A stretch of DNA of 5,485 nt from Chlorobium sp. (GTDB lineage: Bacteria; Bacteroidota; Chlorobiia; Chlorobiales; Chlorobiaceae). The stretch spans positions 1 through 5,485 of the forward strand of contig JAPHUN010000333.1 of NCBI GenBank assembly GCA_026193435.1. The letters are read 5' to 3'. The notes under the pieces are model-generated. The model saw only the letters and a program-made list of their open reading frames with translations. It searched no databases and was not told the origin of the DNA. Shown here piece after piece: positions 1 to 5,485 of this stretch (the stretch's first letter is position 1; every line of letters begins with the position of its first letter). The position numbers and the translations under genes were made by a program.

Positions 1-388
1 GTACGGGAGTTGCCAGAATCCAGAGAATATACCCTTGAAACGGGATCGGGCTCTGCATGAAAAACATCCCGAGAATGAGTGCCGGAATGGCAAAAACAGC
101 ACCGGTAATCAACCGGCGTCTCAAAACACGCAGTTCATCCCGGTACAGAGAATCGTCTTTTCTGGTCACACCGGAATCAAGAAGTCGCGCCCCGTACCCC
201 CGTTTTTCAACTTCCCTGACAAGTCTTGAAGGATCTGTCACAGCCGGATCATAGGTCACCGAAGCTTTTCCCGCGATAACATTCACTACAGCCGTATCAA
301 CACCCTCGGCTTTTCCAAGGGCCTTTTCAACAAGTTTTACACAGCTCTCACAATGCATTCCGGTTATTTTCAGATCAACTTTTTCCAC
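1..388 (-). CDS. copA: Copper-translocating P1B-type ATPase, N-terminal part (cut by the window edge)
   Basis: This is the start of a membrane pump that uses ATP to export a soft metal ion, most likely Cu(I), from the cytoplasm. The 129 visible codons hold one heavy-metal-associated (HMA) domain at about residues 3-69, with the metal-binding motif GMHCESC at 10-16 (Cys13, Cys16). An Arg/Lys-rich linker follows, then a first membrane helix at about 93-112. A second helix begins near 118 and contains LWILATPV, the LATPV signature of CopA-type pumps. The CPC metal site, the DKTG phosphorylation site and the ATP-binding domain would lie beyond the left edge. The start is GTG at 386-388. GGAGGA, in the last codons and just before the stop of the upstream chaperone gene, sits 7 nt before it; an in-frame TTG five codons earlier lies too close to any such site. 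The gene follows copZ by 4 bp, so the two are probably one transcript with coupled translation. Copper rather than another metal is inferred, since the selectivity motifs are not visible. Confidence 0.88.
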   Translation of the reverse strand, partial: MEKVDLKITGMHCESCVKLVEKALGKAEGVDTAVVNVIAGKASVTYDPAVTDPSRLVREVEKRGYGARLLDSGVTRKDDSLYRDELRVLRRRLITGAVFAIPALILGMFFMQSPIPFQGYILWILATPV

Positions 389-392
389 AGCG

Positions 393-602
393 CTATCCTC
401 CAACGGAGTATCCTTCGTTTTCAATAGCGGTTTTCAGAGTTGCGGGCGAAACCCTGCGCTCATCATAGACGACCAGCACAGTTCCCGCACTGTGCGAAAC
501 TTCTGCTTTCTCGACTCCACCGACCTCCTCCAGAACCTCCCTGACAACCGTTTCACAACTGCCGCAATGCATCCCCCCGACGTTCATGGTTATGGTTTTC
601 AT
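393..602 (-). CDS. copZ: CopZ-like heavy-metal-associated (HMA) domain metallochaperone
   Basis: This is a 69-residue single-domain cytoplasmic protein that probably binds Cu(I) and passes it to the ATPase encoded just downstream. The ferredoxin-like HMA fold is complete: the metal loop GMHCGSC is at residues 10-16 (Cys13, Cys16), a helix rich in Val and Glu follows, then strands around 40-46, a second helix at about 52-62, and the typical ending EGYSV. The length is that of CopZ/Atx1/MerP-type chaperones, and there is no signal peptide, which argues against periplasmic MerP. I chose ATG at 600-602 because AGGAGG lies 7 nt upstream. An in-frame GTG seven codons earlier (621-623) would put this ribosome site inside the coding region. 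The neighbouring pump has its own HMA domain with a similar motif (GMHCESC), as expected of a chaperone-pump pair. The HMA family is certain. Copper as the cargo is inferred from family and context. Confidence 0.9.
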   Translation of the reverse strand: MKTITMNVGGMHCGSCETVVREVLEEVGGVEKAEVSHSAGTVLVVYDERRVSPATLKTAIENEGYSVGG

Positions 603-609
603 ACCTTGT

Positions 610-615
610 CCTCCT
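610..615 (-). promoter_or_regulatory. Strong ribosome binding site deciding the copZ start
   Basis: On the minus strand AGGAGG (within AAGGAGGA) lies 7 nt before ATG at 600-602. This is near-optimal complementarity and spacing, and it rules in favour of the shorter 69-residue protein over the GTG start at 623. Confidence 0.8.
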
Positions 616-652
616 TGTTTCACAATTGCTATAACCTGTTTCTTTAGAACGT

Positions 653-681
653 AATTTATCGCACTGTCAGTTCCGGGACAA
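653..681 (-). promoter_or_regulatory. Candidate sigma-70-type promoter for copZ-copA
   Basis: Reading on the minus strand, TTGTCC (681-676) and TAAATT (658-653) are separated by 17 nt and each match the -35 and -10 consensus at four of six positions. Transcription would start near 646, giving a leader of about 44 nt before copZ. The placement is sensible but the boxes are weak. It is a visual guess, not a scored prediction. Confidence 0.25.
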
Positions 682-682
682 T

Positions 683-703
683 CCTGCGGACAGGTATGCT
701 GTC
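683..703. promoter_or_regulatory. Overlapping inverted repeats upstream of copZ, possible operator
   Basis: Two overlapping perfect inverted repeats lie here. CCTG-cgga-CAGG covers 683-694, and GACAG-gtatg-CTGTC covers 689-703. They sit just upstream of the candidate -35 box of copZ, where a metal-responsive regulator such as a CsoR-, CueR- or CopY-type protein might bind. Neither repeat matches the canonical operators of those families that I know, and no regulator gene is visible in the window. Short arms of this kind also occur by chance. Confidence 0.22.
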
Positions 704-711
704 GCTTGATA

Positions 712-746
712 CATGAGAGTCCGAATGGAGTTCAGACGTTCTCATG
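712..746. repeat. Imperfect inverted repeat (hairpin-forming) in the divergent intergenic region
   Basis: CATGAGA (712-718) pairs perfectly with TCTCATG (740-746). The stem continues inward as GTC (719-721) with GAC (735-737) after a 2-nt bulge, leaving a 13-nt loop. No T-run follows on either strand, so it does not look like an intrinsic terminator. It could be a regulatory site or a chance structure. Confidence 0.4.
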
Positions 747-800
747 ACATGCCTGTTCAAAAACCAATGCTCAGGGCCGGAGCGCAATTGTTCGATCATC

Positions 801-830
801 ACATATATATGTCTATATTATACTATTTGA
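801..830 (+). promoter_or_regulatory. AT-rich promoter-like stretch ahead of the TPR and men genes
   Basis: This is the most AT-rich part of the intergenic region. It begins with a perfect 12-bp palindrome, ACATATATATGT (801-812). Candidate -10 hexamers follow: TATATT at 814-819, TATTAT at 816-821 and TATACT at 819-824. No convincing -35 box sits at the right distance; TTCGAT at 791-796 is 17 nt before TATATT but a poor match. It is the best visible place for the plus-strand promoter, but the exact start point cannot be read from sequence. Confidence 0.3.
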
Positions 831-837
831 AGGAAAC

Positions 838-873
838 ATGACTGATCAGCAGAGACAACCCGTTATAATTTGA
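838..873 (+). other. Possible 11-codon leader ORF overlapping the alternative TPR start
   Basis: ATG at 838 is preceded closely by GAAGGAAAC and opens a short frame coding for MTDQQRQPVII, ending at TGA 871-873. That stop overlaps TTG at 870-872, which is in frame with the TPR protein five codons before its ATG. A leader peptide that couples translation to the next gene is possible, as is an upstream part of the TPR gene shifted by a frameshift. The purine-rich site is only 3 nt from the ATG, shorter than usual, so the ORF may simply be fortuitous. Confidence 0.2.
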
Positions 874-884
874 CCCGGCCGATA

Positions 885-1481
885 ATGCACACAAATCGAC
901 ACTCTTTCCGGTTACTGATTTCCATGATGGTTTTCATGCTTTCAGGGTTGGCTGCTCTGGGTTTTTCGGGTTGCGACCCGGCATCAAATGAACTCAAAGA
1001 ACGTCAACAGGCAGTTTGGCAAAACCCTGAAGATCCTCAGGCATATATCAGACTTGGAAACGAATATGCAAAGCAACAGCTTTACGACAAGGCTGTTGAA
1101 GCATACGAAAACGCCCTTTCTCTTAACCCTCAAAGCGGCATCACCGTCTATCCTGCACTCGGCGCGGCGTATTTCAACCGCCGGCAATACACCGAAGCAC
1201 TCGGCTACTTCAAGAAAAGTCTTGAATATTCTCCGGAAGACTCTCTCAGGTTTTATGACATAGGAAATGTTTATCTGCACCTGCAAAAATGTGATCTGGC
1301 AATTGAAGCATACCTTCAGGCAATTGAAAACAGCACAGCATTTCAGGAAGCACATTACAATCTGGCAATCTGTTACATAAGAACCGGCCAAAAAGCAAAA
1401 GCTCAGGATATTTATGCATGGCTTCAGGAGAAAAACAATTATCTTGCCGTCTCTCTGGAACGCCATCTGGAAAATGATTAA
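885..1481 (+). CDS. TPR-repeat lipoprotein of unknown function
   Basis: This is a 198-residue exported protein, probably a membrane-anchored scaffold for protein-protein contacts. The N-terminus has a short basic segment (HTNRHSFR), a hydrophobic stretch at about residues 10-27, and a lipobox-like FSGC placing the lipidated cysteine at residue 30. Asp follows at +2, which in E. coli favours retention in the inner membrane; whether this rule holds here is unknown. Four tetratricopeptide repeats follow at about 49-82, 86-119, 120-153 and 154-187, with the usual spacing of small and aromatic residues (for example YIRLGNEYAKQQLYDKAVEA). I chose ATG 885. TTG at 870 is in frame and would add five residues, and neither has a visible Shine-Dalgarno site. 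The gene ends 79 bp before menF on the same strand, so it may be cotranscribed with the men genes. A quinone-related role cannot be concluded from that alone. Confidence 0.85.
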   Translation: MHTNRHSFRLLISMMVFMLSGLAALGFSGCDPASNELKERQQAVWQNPEDPQAYIRLGNEYAKQQLYDKAVEAYENALSLNPQSGITVYPALGAAYFNRRQYTEALGYFKKSLEYSPEDSLRFYDIGNVYLHLQKCDLAIEAYLQAIENSTAFQEAHYNLAICYIRTGQKAKAQDIYAWLQEKNNYLAVSLERHLEND

Positions 1482-1560
1482 TACGGCTTTCCATACATAG
1501 ATCCAGTCCTGAGGAACGTTAAACTGCCTCGAGGGAGAGAAAATCCGCTGAAGTGTATCC

Positions 1561-2976
1561 ATGGACAAACCAACAGATATTTTTGAACATGTCAGTGCTC
1601 CTCTGCCCATGAAAAAGGCTGTGAGCGCATTACGAAAAATGGTTCTTCACCAGGCGGCCTCTGCCGAAAGTGCTTCAGAACCTCATCTTCACACTTTTTC
1701 GGTACCTGTATCGATATCGGACCCTCTGCTCTGGCTGCACGGCCAGGACACCTATCCTAAATTTTTCTGGTCAAACAGGGAAAAAAACGACATTATAGCC
1801 GGAACAGGTCTGGCCGACCGTATCGATTATGACAGAACAGGCACCAACAGCGCCAGCTTTGATAAACTGCAGAAAGCGGTCTCTGAAAAGGATCCGGAAG
1901 CCCGCTATTTCGGCGGTTTCTGTTTCAACAATGAGCAGAAACAGGATGAGCAGTGGAAGGCATTCAAGTCGTTTACCTTTATTCTTCCTCTGATCCAGCT
2001 CTCTGTCATCGATGGAAAACCTTCTTTGACCTGTCACCTCATACGTGATCCCGAAGAAAACACCGCCGAAAAATACACCCTGCTGCTCGACGCGATAGAC
2101 GCCATCAACACCTCTGACGCTCCTGACAATACCGGCATTCCGGAAATCCGGTCTCTCTCTTTCAGCCCCGACCAGAAACAGTGGATGGAAACCTGCGAAC
2201 TTGTTCTTGAAAGGTTCAGGAAAGGCCTGATAGGCAAAATCATTCTCGCGCGGCAGACTCTGCTTGAATTTGATCACAGCTTTTCTCCTCTTCTGTTTCT
2301 GCTTCGATACCCTTTTCCGGAAAGCTCCACCTACAGATTCTACTTTGAGCCGGAAAAAAACACCGCGTTCTTCAGTTTCTCTCCTGAAAGACTCTACAGG
2401 AGAGACTGTGATCTACTGTTGACTGAAGCCCTCGCTGGCACCTGCTCCAGAGAAACAATGGACAATGGAAGCGAAGAGGCCTGCAAGCAACTGCTCAACT
2501 CCGAGAAGGATATCAGGGAACATAAATTTGTCAAGGATGCCATTGCCGGAGAACTCAAACCGATCTGCAATGTGATCGATATGGAAGAAAGCGTTCGGGC
2601 GTTGCAGCTCAACCGCCTTGTTCACCTCTATACCCAGTGCAGAGCTTCACTGAAGCCTGAAAAAAACAATGACGCGGCTGTATTGAAAACACTCCATCCC
2701 ACACCTGCCGTCGGCGGAGTGCCAAAAGATGAAGCCCTGGAACAAATCATCCGTCTCGAACCTTTCAGCAGGGGATGGTATGCAGGGCCGGTTGGCTGGA
2801 TCAGCCGTAACTCCGCTGAATTCGCTGTAGGCATTCGTTCCGCGGTTGGATCGGGAAACAAGGTTTACCTTTACTCGGGAGCCGGTCTTGTCAAGGGCTC
2901 CGACCCCGCATCCGAATGGGAAGAGGTAGACCATAAAATTGCAGACATACTCGCCATTACCCGCCAGAACGTATAG
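1561..2976 (+). CDS. menF: Isochorismate synthase MenF
   Basis: It converts chorismate to isochorismate, the first committed step of classical menaquinone synthesis, in the cytoplasm with Mg2+. The 471-residue protein has a variable N-terminal half and a C-terminal chorismate-binding domain (about 203-464). Key residues align by spacing with E. coli MenF and EntC. Lys226 in GKIILAR is the general base, Glu276 in FSPER the general acid exactly 50 residues later, and Glu320 in EKDIREH a Mg2+ ligand 44 residues after that. Other landmarks are TEALAGT (288-294), HPTPAVGG (379-386) and the C-terminal YSGAGLVKGSDP and EWEE, where the second Mg2+ Glu lies. Isochorismate synthases for siderophores (EntC) or salicylate enzymes share this fold; the menD and menH neighbours decide for MenF. 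The start is ATG 1561, since an in-frame TGA at 1549-1551 excludes anything earlier. It has only a distant purine run (GAGGGAGAG, 1531-1539) and no properly spaced Shine-Dalgarno sequence. Confidence 0.95.
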   Translation: MDKPTDIFEHVSAPLPMKKAVSALRKMVLHQAASAESASEPHLHTFSVPVSISDPLLWLHGQDTYPKFFWSNREKNDIIAGTGLADRIDYDRTGTNSASFDKLQKAVSEKDPEARYFGGFCFNNEQKQDEQWKAFKSFTFILPLIQLSVIDGKPSLTCHLIRDPEENTAEKYTLLLDAIDAINTSDAPDNTGIPEIRSLSFSPDQKQWMETCELVLERFRKGLIGKIILARQTLLEFDHSFSPLLFLLRYPFPESSTYRFYFEPEKNTAFFSFSPERLYRRDCDLLLTEALAGTCSRETMDNGSEEACKQLLNSEKDIREHKFVKDAIAGELKPICNVIDMEESVRALQLNRLVHLYTQCRASLKPEKNNDAAVLKTLHPTPAVGGVPKDEALEQIIRLEPFSRGWYAGPVGWISRNSAEFAVGIRSAVGSGNKVYLYSGAGLVKGSDPASEWEEVDHKIADILAITRQNV

Positions 2977-3089
2977 AGCGTGTTGAACCGTTGATTTGTA
3001 GACTACTGCCTGTCCTGAAATGTCCGGCCTTGAGCACTGAGCAGCCCGGCATCTCATAGAGGTCAGCTATCGAGCCACTCACCTTTATT

Positions 3090-4835
3090 ATGAACAACAA
3101 AGAAATCACCACCCTTTGGAGCAGACTGATCATTGAAGAACTTGGACGCCACGGTATACACCGTTTCTGTATTTCTCCGGGCTCAAGGTCTACTCCGCTC
3201 ACCGCTGCTGCCGCCAGAAATGCCGGAACGCGCTGCACCATCTTTCCCGACGAACGAGCCGCCGCTTTTTTTGCTCTCGGGTTTGCCCGTGCAACCGGCA
3301 AACCGGCAGTACTGATATGCACGTCGGGAACAGCGGTCGCCAACTATTTCCCCGCGGTTGTGGAAGCCTCCTTCAGCAACCTGCCGATACTTGTTCTTTC
3401 AGCAGACAGGCCATTTGAACTCTTTGAAACAGGAGCGAATCAGACCATACGTCAGCAGGGGCTTTTCGGAACCTATTCCCGATGGAACATCGAGTTGCCT
3501 GAACCTTCCGAAGCGATCCCGGCAGAGGCGTTACTCTCCACCATCGATTATGCCGTCGGGAAAAGTCTCGGATCACCTCCAGGGCCTGTACATCTCAATA
3601 TCCCTTTCAGGGAGCCGTTTGACCCTGTCTATCTCTCCGGACCGACGCCATGGGAAGCCTCTCTGACTCTGTGGAAACAGAACAATGAGCCATTGAACAG
3701 CTTTGCAATAAGCCGGGAGATCGCTGACCGGGCGGTGGTCGATCGCACAAAAGCACTGCTGAAAAACGCTTCGTCCCCCCTTATCGTCGCAGGACAGCTT
3801 GATAGCCGAACGGATGCTGAAGCGATAGGGTTACTTGCTGAAACCCTTGACATCCCGCTGTATGCGGATATATCCTCTCAGCTTCGTATGGATGGTAAGC
3901 GCGAACCGCTTCAGCCGCTGCTGCTCTCAAAACGGTTCAAATCATCCTTCAATCCTGATCTCATCCTTCATTTCGGAGGAAAAATCGTCGGAAAACAACT
4001 TGCTATCACGATAAAAAACCGGGCACCGGAACACTTCATTGTCATTAACAATAGCTCCCGCCGCTACAACCCCGATCACAATGTCTCCTTGCAGATCGAA
4101 GCCTCGCCAGGCGAATTCGCGAAGCTCCTGTTTCCGGAGAAGAGCCGCTCCGGCAAGCATGAACGTTCTCTGAAGACTCTGTCGGACGAGATCGAAAAAG
4201 AGCTCGACGATTACTGCGCGTCAGGAAAACCTCTTACAGAAATCTCCACAGCGAGAATCCTCTCAGAAATGGTCCCTGAAAGTCACGGGCTGTTCATCGC
4301 CAACAGTATGCCGATCAGGGACATGGACACCTATGCCGCACTTCGAAAAAACGGTTCGGCACCGCTATGCGCGATGAATCGAGGAGCCAGCGGTATCGAC
4401 GGCAACATTGCAACAGCTGCAGGTCTGGCTCAGGGCCTCGGCACGCCGGTCACCCTTCTTATCGGAGACATCTCATTTCTGCACGACCTGAACTCGCTTA
4501 CCCTGCTGCAGGGCATGGAGCAACCCCTGCATATTGTTGTTATCAACAACAACGGAGGGGGGATTTTTTCTTTCCTGCCTGTCGCAACCGAGAAAGATAT
4601 TTTTGAAACCAACTTCGGCACCCCTCAAAATTACAGTGTACGTGCAGCTGCTGAAACTTTCGGTATTGCCTACAACAACCCCTCCTCGCCTGAAAGCTTC
4701 AAGGCATCGTATGCCGACTTGAGCAGATCCGCCGTATCAGGCATTATTGAAGTCAACGGTTCAAGAGAAGAGAACCTTGCGGAACATCGCAGGGTAAACG
4801 AAAAACTGAGAAACATCATTGACCGGCATGTATGA
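3090..4835 (+). CDS. menD: 2-succinyl-5-enolpyruvyl-6-hydroxy-3-cyclohexene-1-carboxylate (SEPHCHC) synthase MenD
   Basis: This ThDP- and Mg2+-dependent cytoplasmic enzyme decarboxylates 2-oxoglutarate and adds the succinyl-semialdehyde carbanion to isochorismate, the second step of the pathway. Its 581 residues cover the full ThDP-enzyme architecture. The N-terminal Pyr domain carries PGSRSTP (Arg33), the cofactor-activating Glu55 in DER, ADRP (Arg107) and GANQTIRQ (Gln118), at the same numbers as E. coli MenD. A central domain covers about 205-350. The C-terminal PP domain has NSMPIRD (405-411), MNRGASGIDGN (429-439) and the Mg2+/diphosphate motif from GD (459-460) to NNNGG (486-490). One position differs from E. 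coli: the Lys-Arg pair (292-293) appears as Lys302-Gln303. The start is ATG 3090; an in-frame TAG at 3057-3059 rules out longer forms, and no Shine-Dalgarno sequence is visible. The gene follows menF after 113 bp and its stop overlaps the menH start by 4 bp (ATGA). Confidence 0.97.
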   Translation: MNNKEITTLWSRLIIEELGRHGIHRFCISPGSRSTPLTAAAARNAGTRCTIFPDERAAAFFALGFARATGKPAVLICTSGTAVANYFPAVVEASFSNLPILVLSADRPFELFETGANQTIRQQGLFGTYSRWNIELPEPSEAIPAEALLSTIDYAVGKSLGSPPGPVHLNIPFREPFDPVYLSGPTPWEASLTLWKQNNEPLNSFAISREIADRAVVDRTKALLKNASSPLIVAGQLDSRTDAEAIGLLAETLDIPLYADISSQLRMDGKREPLQPLLLSKRFKSSFNPDLILHFGGKIVGKQLAITIKNRAPEHFIVINNSSRRYNPDHNVSLQIEASPGEFAKLLFPEKSRSGKHERSLKTLSDEIEKELDDYCASGKPLTEISTARILSEMVPESHGLFIANSMPIRDMDTYAALRKNGSAPLCAMNRGASGIDGNIATAAGLAQGLGTPVTLLIGDISFLHDLNSLTLLQGMEQPLHIVVINNNGGGIFSFLPVATEKDIFETNFGTPQNYSVRAAAETFGIAYNNPSSPESFKASYADLSRSAVSGIIEVNGSREENLAEHRRVNEKLRNIIDRHV

Positions 4836-5485
4836 AAATTGTCACTTCCGGTTATACGTTTCATGCCGCCGCTACCGGCAGGGGAAAACGAAACGGTATT
4901 TTTCTGCTGCATGGATTTCTGGGGTCAGGCAACGACTGGCAGTACCACACCGACAGGCTGCGGGAAAATTTCGACTGTATCATGCCTGACCTGCCAGGCC
5001 ACGGAACAACGCTATCCACTGACATGACAGCCCGATCCTTTGAAGAGATCGCCGGACAGCTTGCAGAGGCCGCTTCCCGATGTCATCCCTGCCCCCTCCA
5101 TCTCGTGGGCTATTCCATGGGAGGACGGCTGGCTCTTTATCTTGCGCTTCACTATCCTGAGATCTTCAAAAGCGCGGTTATCATCTCCTCGTCGCCCGGC
5201 CTGAAAACAGCCGGGGAACGCGACCGGAGAATGGAATCAGATACCATAATCGCCGAGAGTATCCGGGATAACTATCACCGCTTCCTCGACAACTGGTACA
5301 ACCTGAAACTCTTCGAAACTCTCAAACAGCACCCTCTTTTTCCGGAAGTTCTACAAAGGCGATACACGAACGACCCGGCGGCTCTTGCCGATGCGCTCGA
5401 ACAGATGAGTAGCGGTCGACAGCCCTCTTTGTGGGAAAAACTCCGTGAAAACAAGCTGCCTGTTCACTTTTTTGTCGGGGAAAAA
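4832..5485 (+). CDS. menH: MenH, 2-succinyl-6-hydroxy-2,4-cyclohexadiene-1-carboxylate (SHCHC) synthase, 3'-truncated by the window
   Basis: This alpha/beta-hydrolase-fold enzyme removes pyruvate from SEPHCHC to give SHCHC, the third step of menaquinone synthesis. The frame is open from ATG 4832 to the right edge (218 codons). It shows the oxyanion-region motif LLHGFLGS (25-32), MPDLPGHG (51-58) typical of MenH, and the nucleophile elbow GYSMGGR with Ser95. A helical lid follows at about 125-195, including the MenH-like SSPGLKTAGERDRR segment and DNWY (153-156). The sequence ends at FVGEK, immediately before where E. coli MenH has the catalytic Asp (GERD), so the Asp and His of the triad lie outside the window. 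The family is usually about 250-280 residues, so some 35-60 are missing. The ATGA overlap with the menD stop and the absence of a Shine-Dalgarno site suggest translational coupling to menD. Related hydrolases share the fold; gene order and motifs make MenH the best call. Confidence 0.92.
   Translation, partial: MKIVTSGYTFHAAATGRGKRNGIFLLHGFLGSGNDWQYHTDRLRENFDCIMPDLPGHGTTLSTDMTARSFEEIAGQLAEAASRCHPCPLHLVGYSMGGRLALYLALHYPEIFKSAVIISSSPGLKTAGERDRRMESDTIIAESIRDNYHRFLDNWYNLKLFETLKQHPLFPEVLQRRYTNDPAALADALEQMSSGRQPSLWEKLRENKLPVHFFVGEK

Noticed and set aside
35..254. Two overlapping plus-strand small open frames opposite copA
   Set aside because: The minus strand here encodes a clear HMA domain and membrane segment, and the plus-strand peptides have no family features.
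393..602. Mercury-binding MerP identity for the small HMA protein
   Set aside because: There is no signal peptide as in periplasmic MerP, no mer genes are near, and the partner is a CopA-type pump.
1504..1539. Possible terminator between the TPR gene and menF (CCTGAGG and the CCTCGAGG palindrome)
   Set aside because: The arms do not form a continuous stable stem and no T-run follows, so there is no support for a terminator; read-through into menF is more likely.
984..1610. A 208-codon minus-strand open frame opposite the TPR gene
   Set aside because: Its translation is low-complexity and rich in Cys, Phe and Ile with no recognisable domain, and it lies fully antisense to a clear TPR lipoprotein. 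It is a shadow frame.
1771..2277. A 168-codon minus-strand open frame inside menF
   Set aside because: It is antisense to a well-supported isochorismate synthase, has no recognisable motif and no ribosome site.
2647..3343. Minus-strand open frames spanning the menF-menD gap
   Set aside because: They consist mostly of antisense sequence to menF and menD and show no domain or start signal, so I do not read them as a gene filling the gap.
1..5485. CRISPR array, tRNA, rRNA, insertion sequence, prophage or defence genes
   Set aside because: No spaced direct repeats, cloverleaf, transposase or related motif could be seen on either strand; nearly all of the window is explained by the six genes described.

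Overview
The window looks like chromosomal DNA from a green sulfur bacterium (Chlorobiaceae, for example Chlorobium or Prosthecochloris). This rests on a menaquinone gene run menF-menD-menH next to a small TPR lipoprotein gene, the moderate base composition, and protein sequences that match these families with Chlorobi/Bacteroidetes-like flavour. The taxonomic call is an inference, because no rRNA or other marker gene is present.

Layout. Positions 1-602 carry two minus-strand genes for soft-metal (most likely copper) handling. One is a 69-residue CopZ-like metallochaperone. The other is the first 129 codons of a P1B-type ATPase (copA-like), cut by the left edge. They are 4 bp apart, and the ATPase Shine-Dalgarno sequence lies in the last codons of the chaperone gene. 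Positions 603-884 are a 282-bp divergent intergenic region with several small inverted repeats, an AT-rich promoter-like stretch and a possible 11-codon leader ORF. Positions 885-1481 encode a TPR lipoprotein of unknown function. From 1561 to the right edge run menF (isochorismate synthase), menD (SEPHCHC synthase) and menH (SHCHC synthase, cut at its 3' end just before the catalytic Asp), all on the plus strand.

How the genes work together. MenF converts chorismate to isochorismate. MenD adds the succinic-semialdehyde unit from 2-oxoglutarate using ThDP. MenH eliminates pyruvate to give SHCHC. These are the first three committed steps of classical (o-succinylbenzoate) menaquinone synthesis, encoded in reaction order. 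In green sulfur bacteria menaquinone-type quinones are associated with photosynthetic electron transfer. The copper genes are a separate, divergently oriented unit with no evident metabolic link.

Overall this is mostly an ordinary housekeeping region. I see no CRISPR array, tRNA, rRNA, insertion sequence, phage or defence gene. The points most worth a second look are the unexplained TPR lipoprotein next to the men genes, the leader ORF and uncertain start of that gene, the lack of visible Shine-Dalgarno sequences on every plus-strand gene against strong ones on both minus-strand genes, and the inverted repeats in the cop promoter region.
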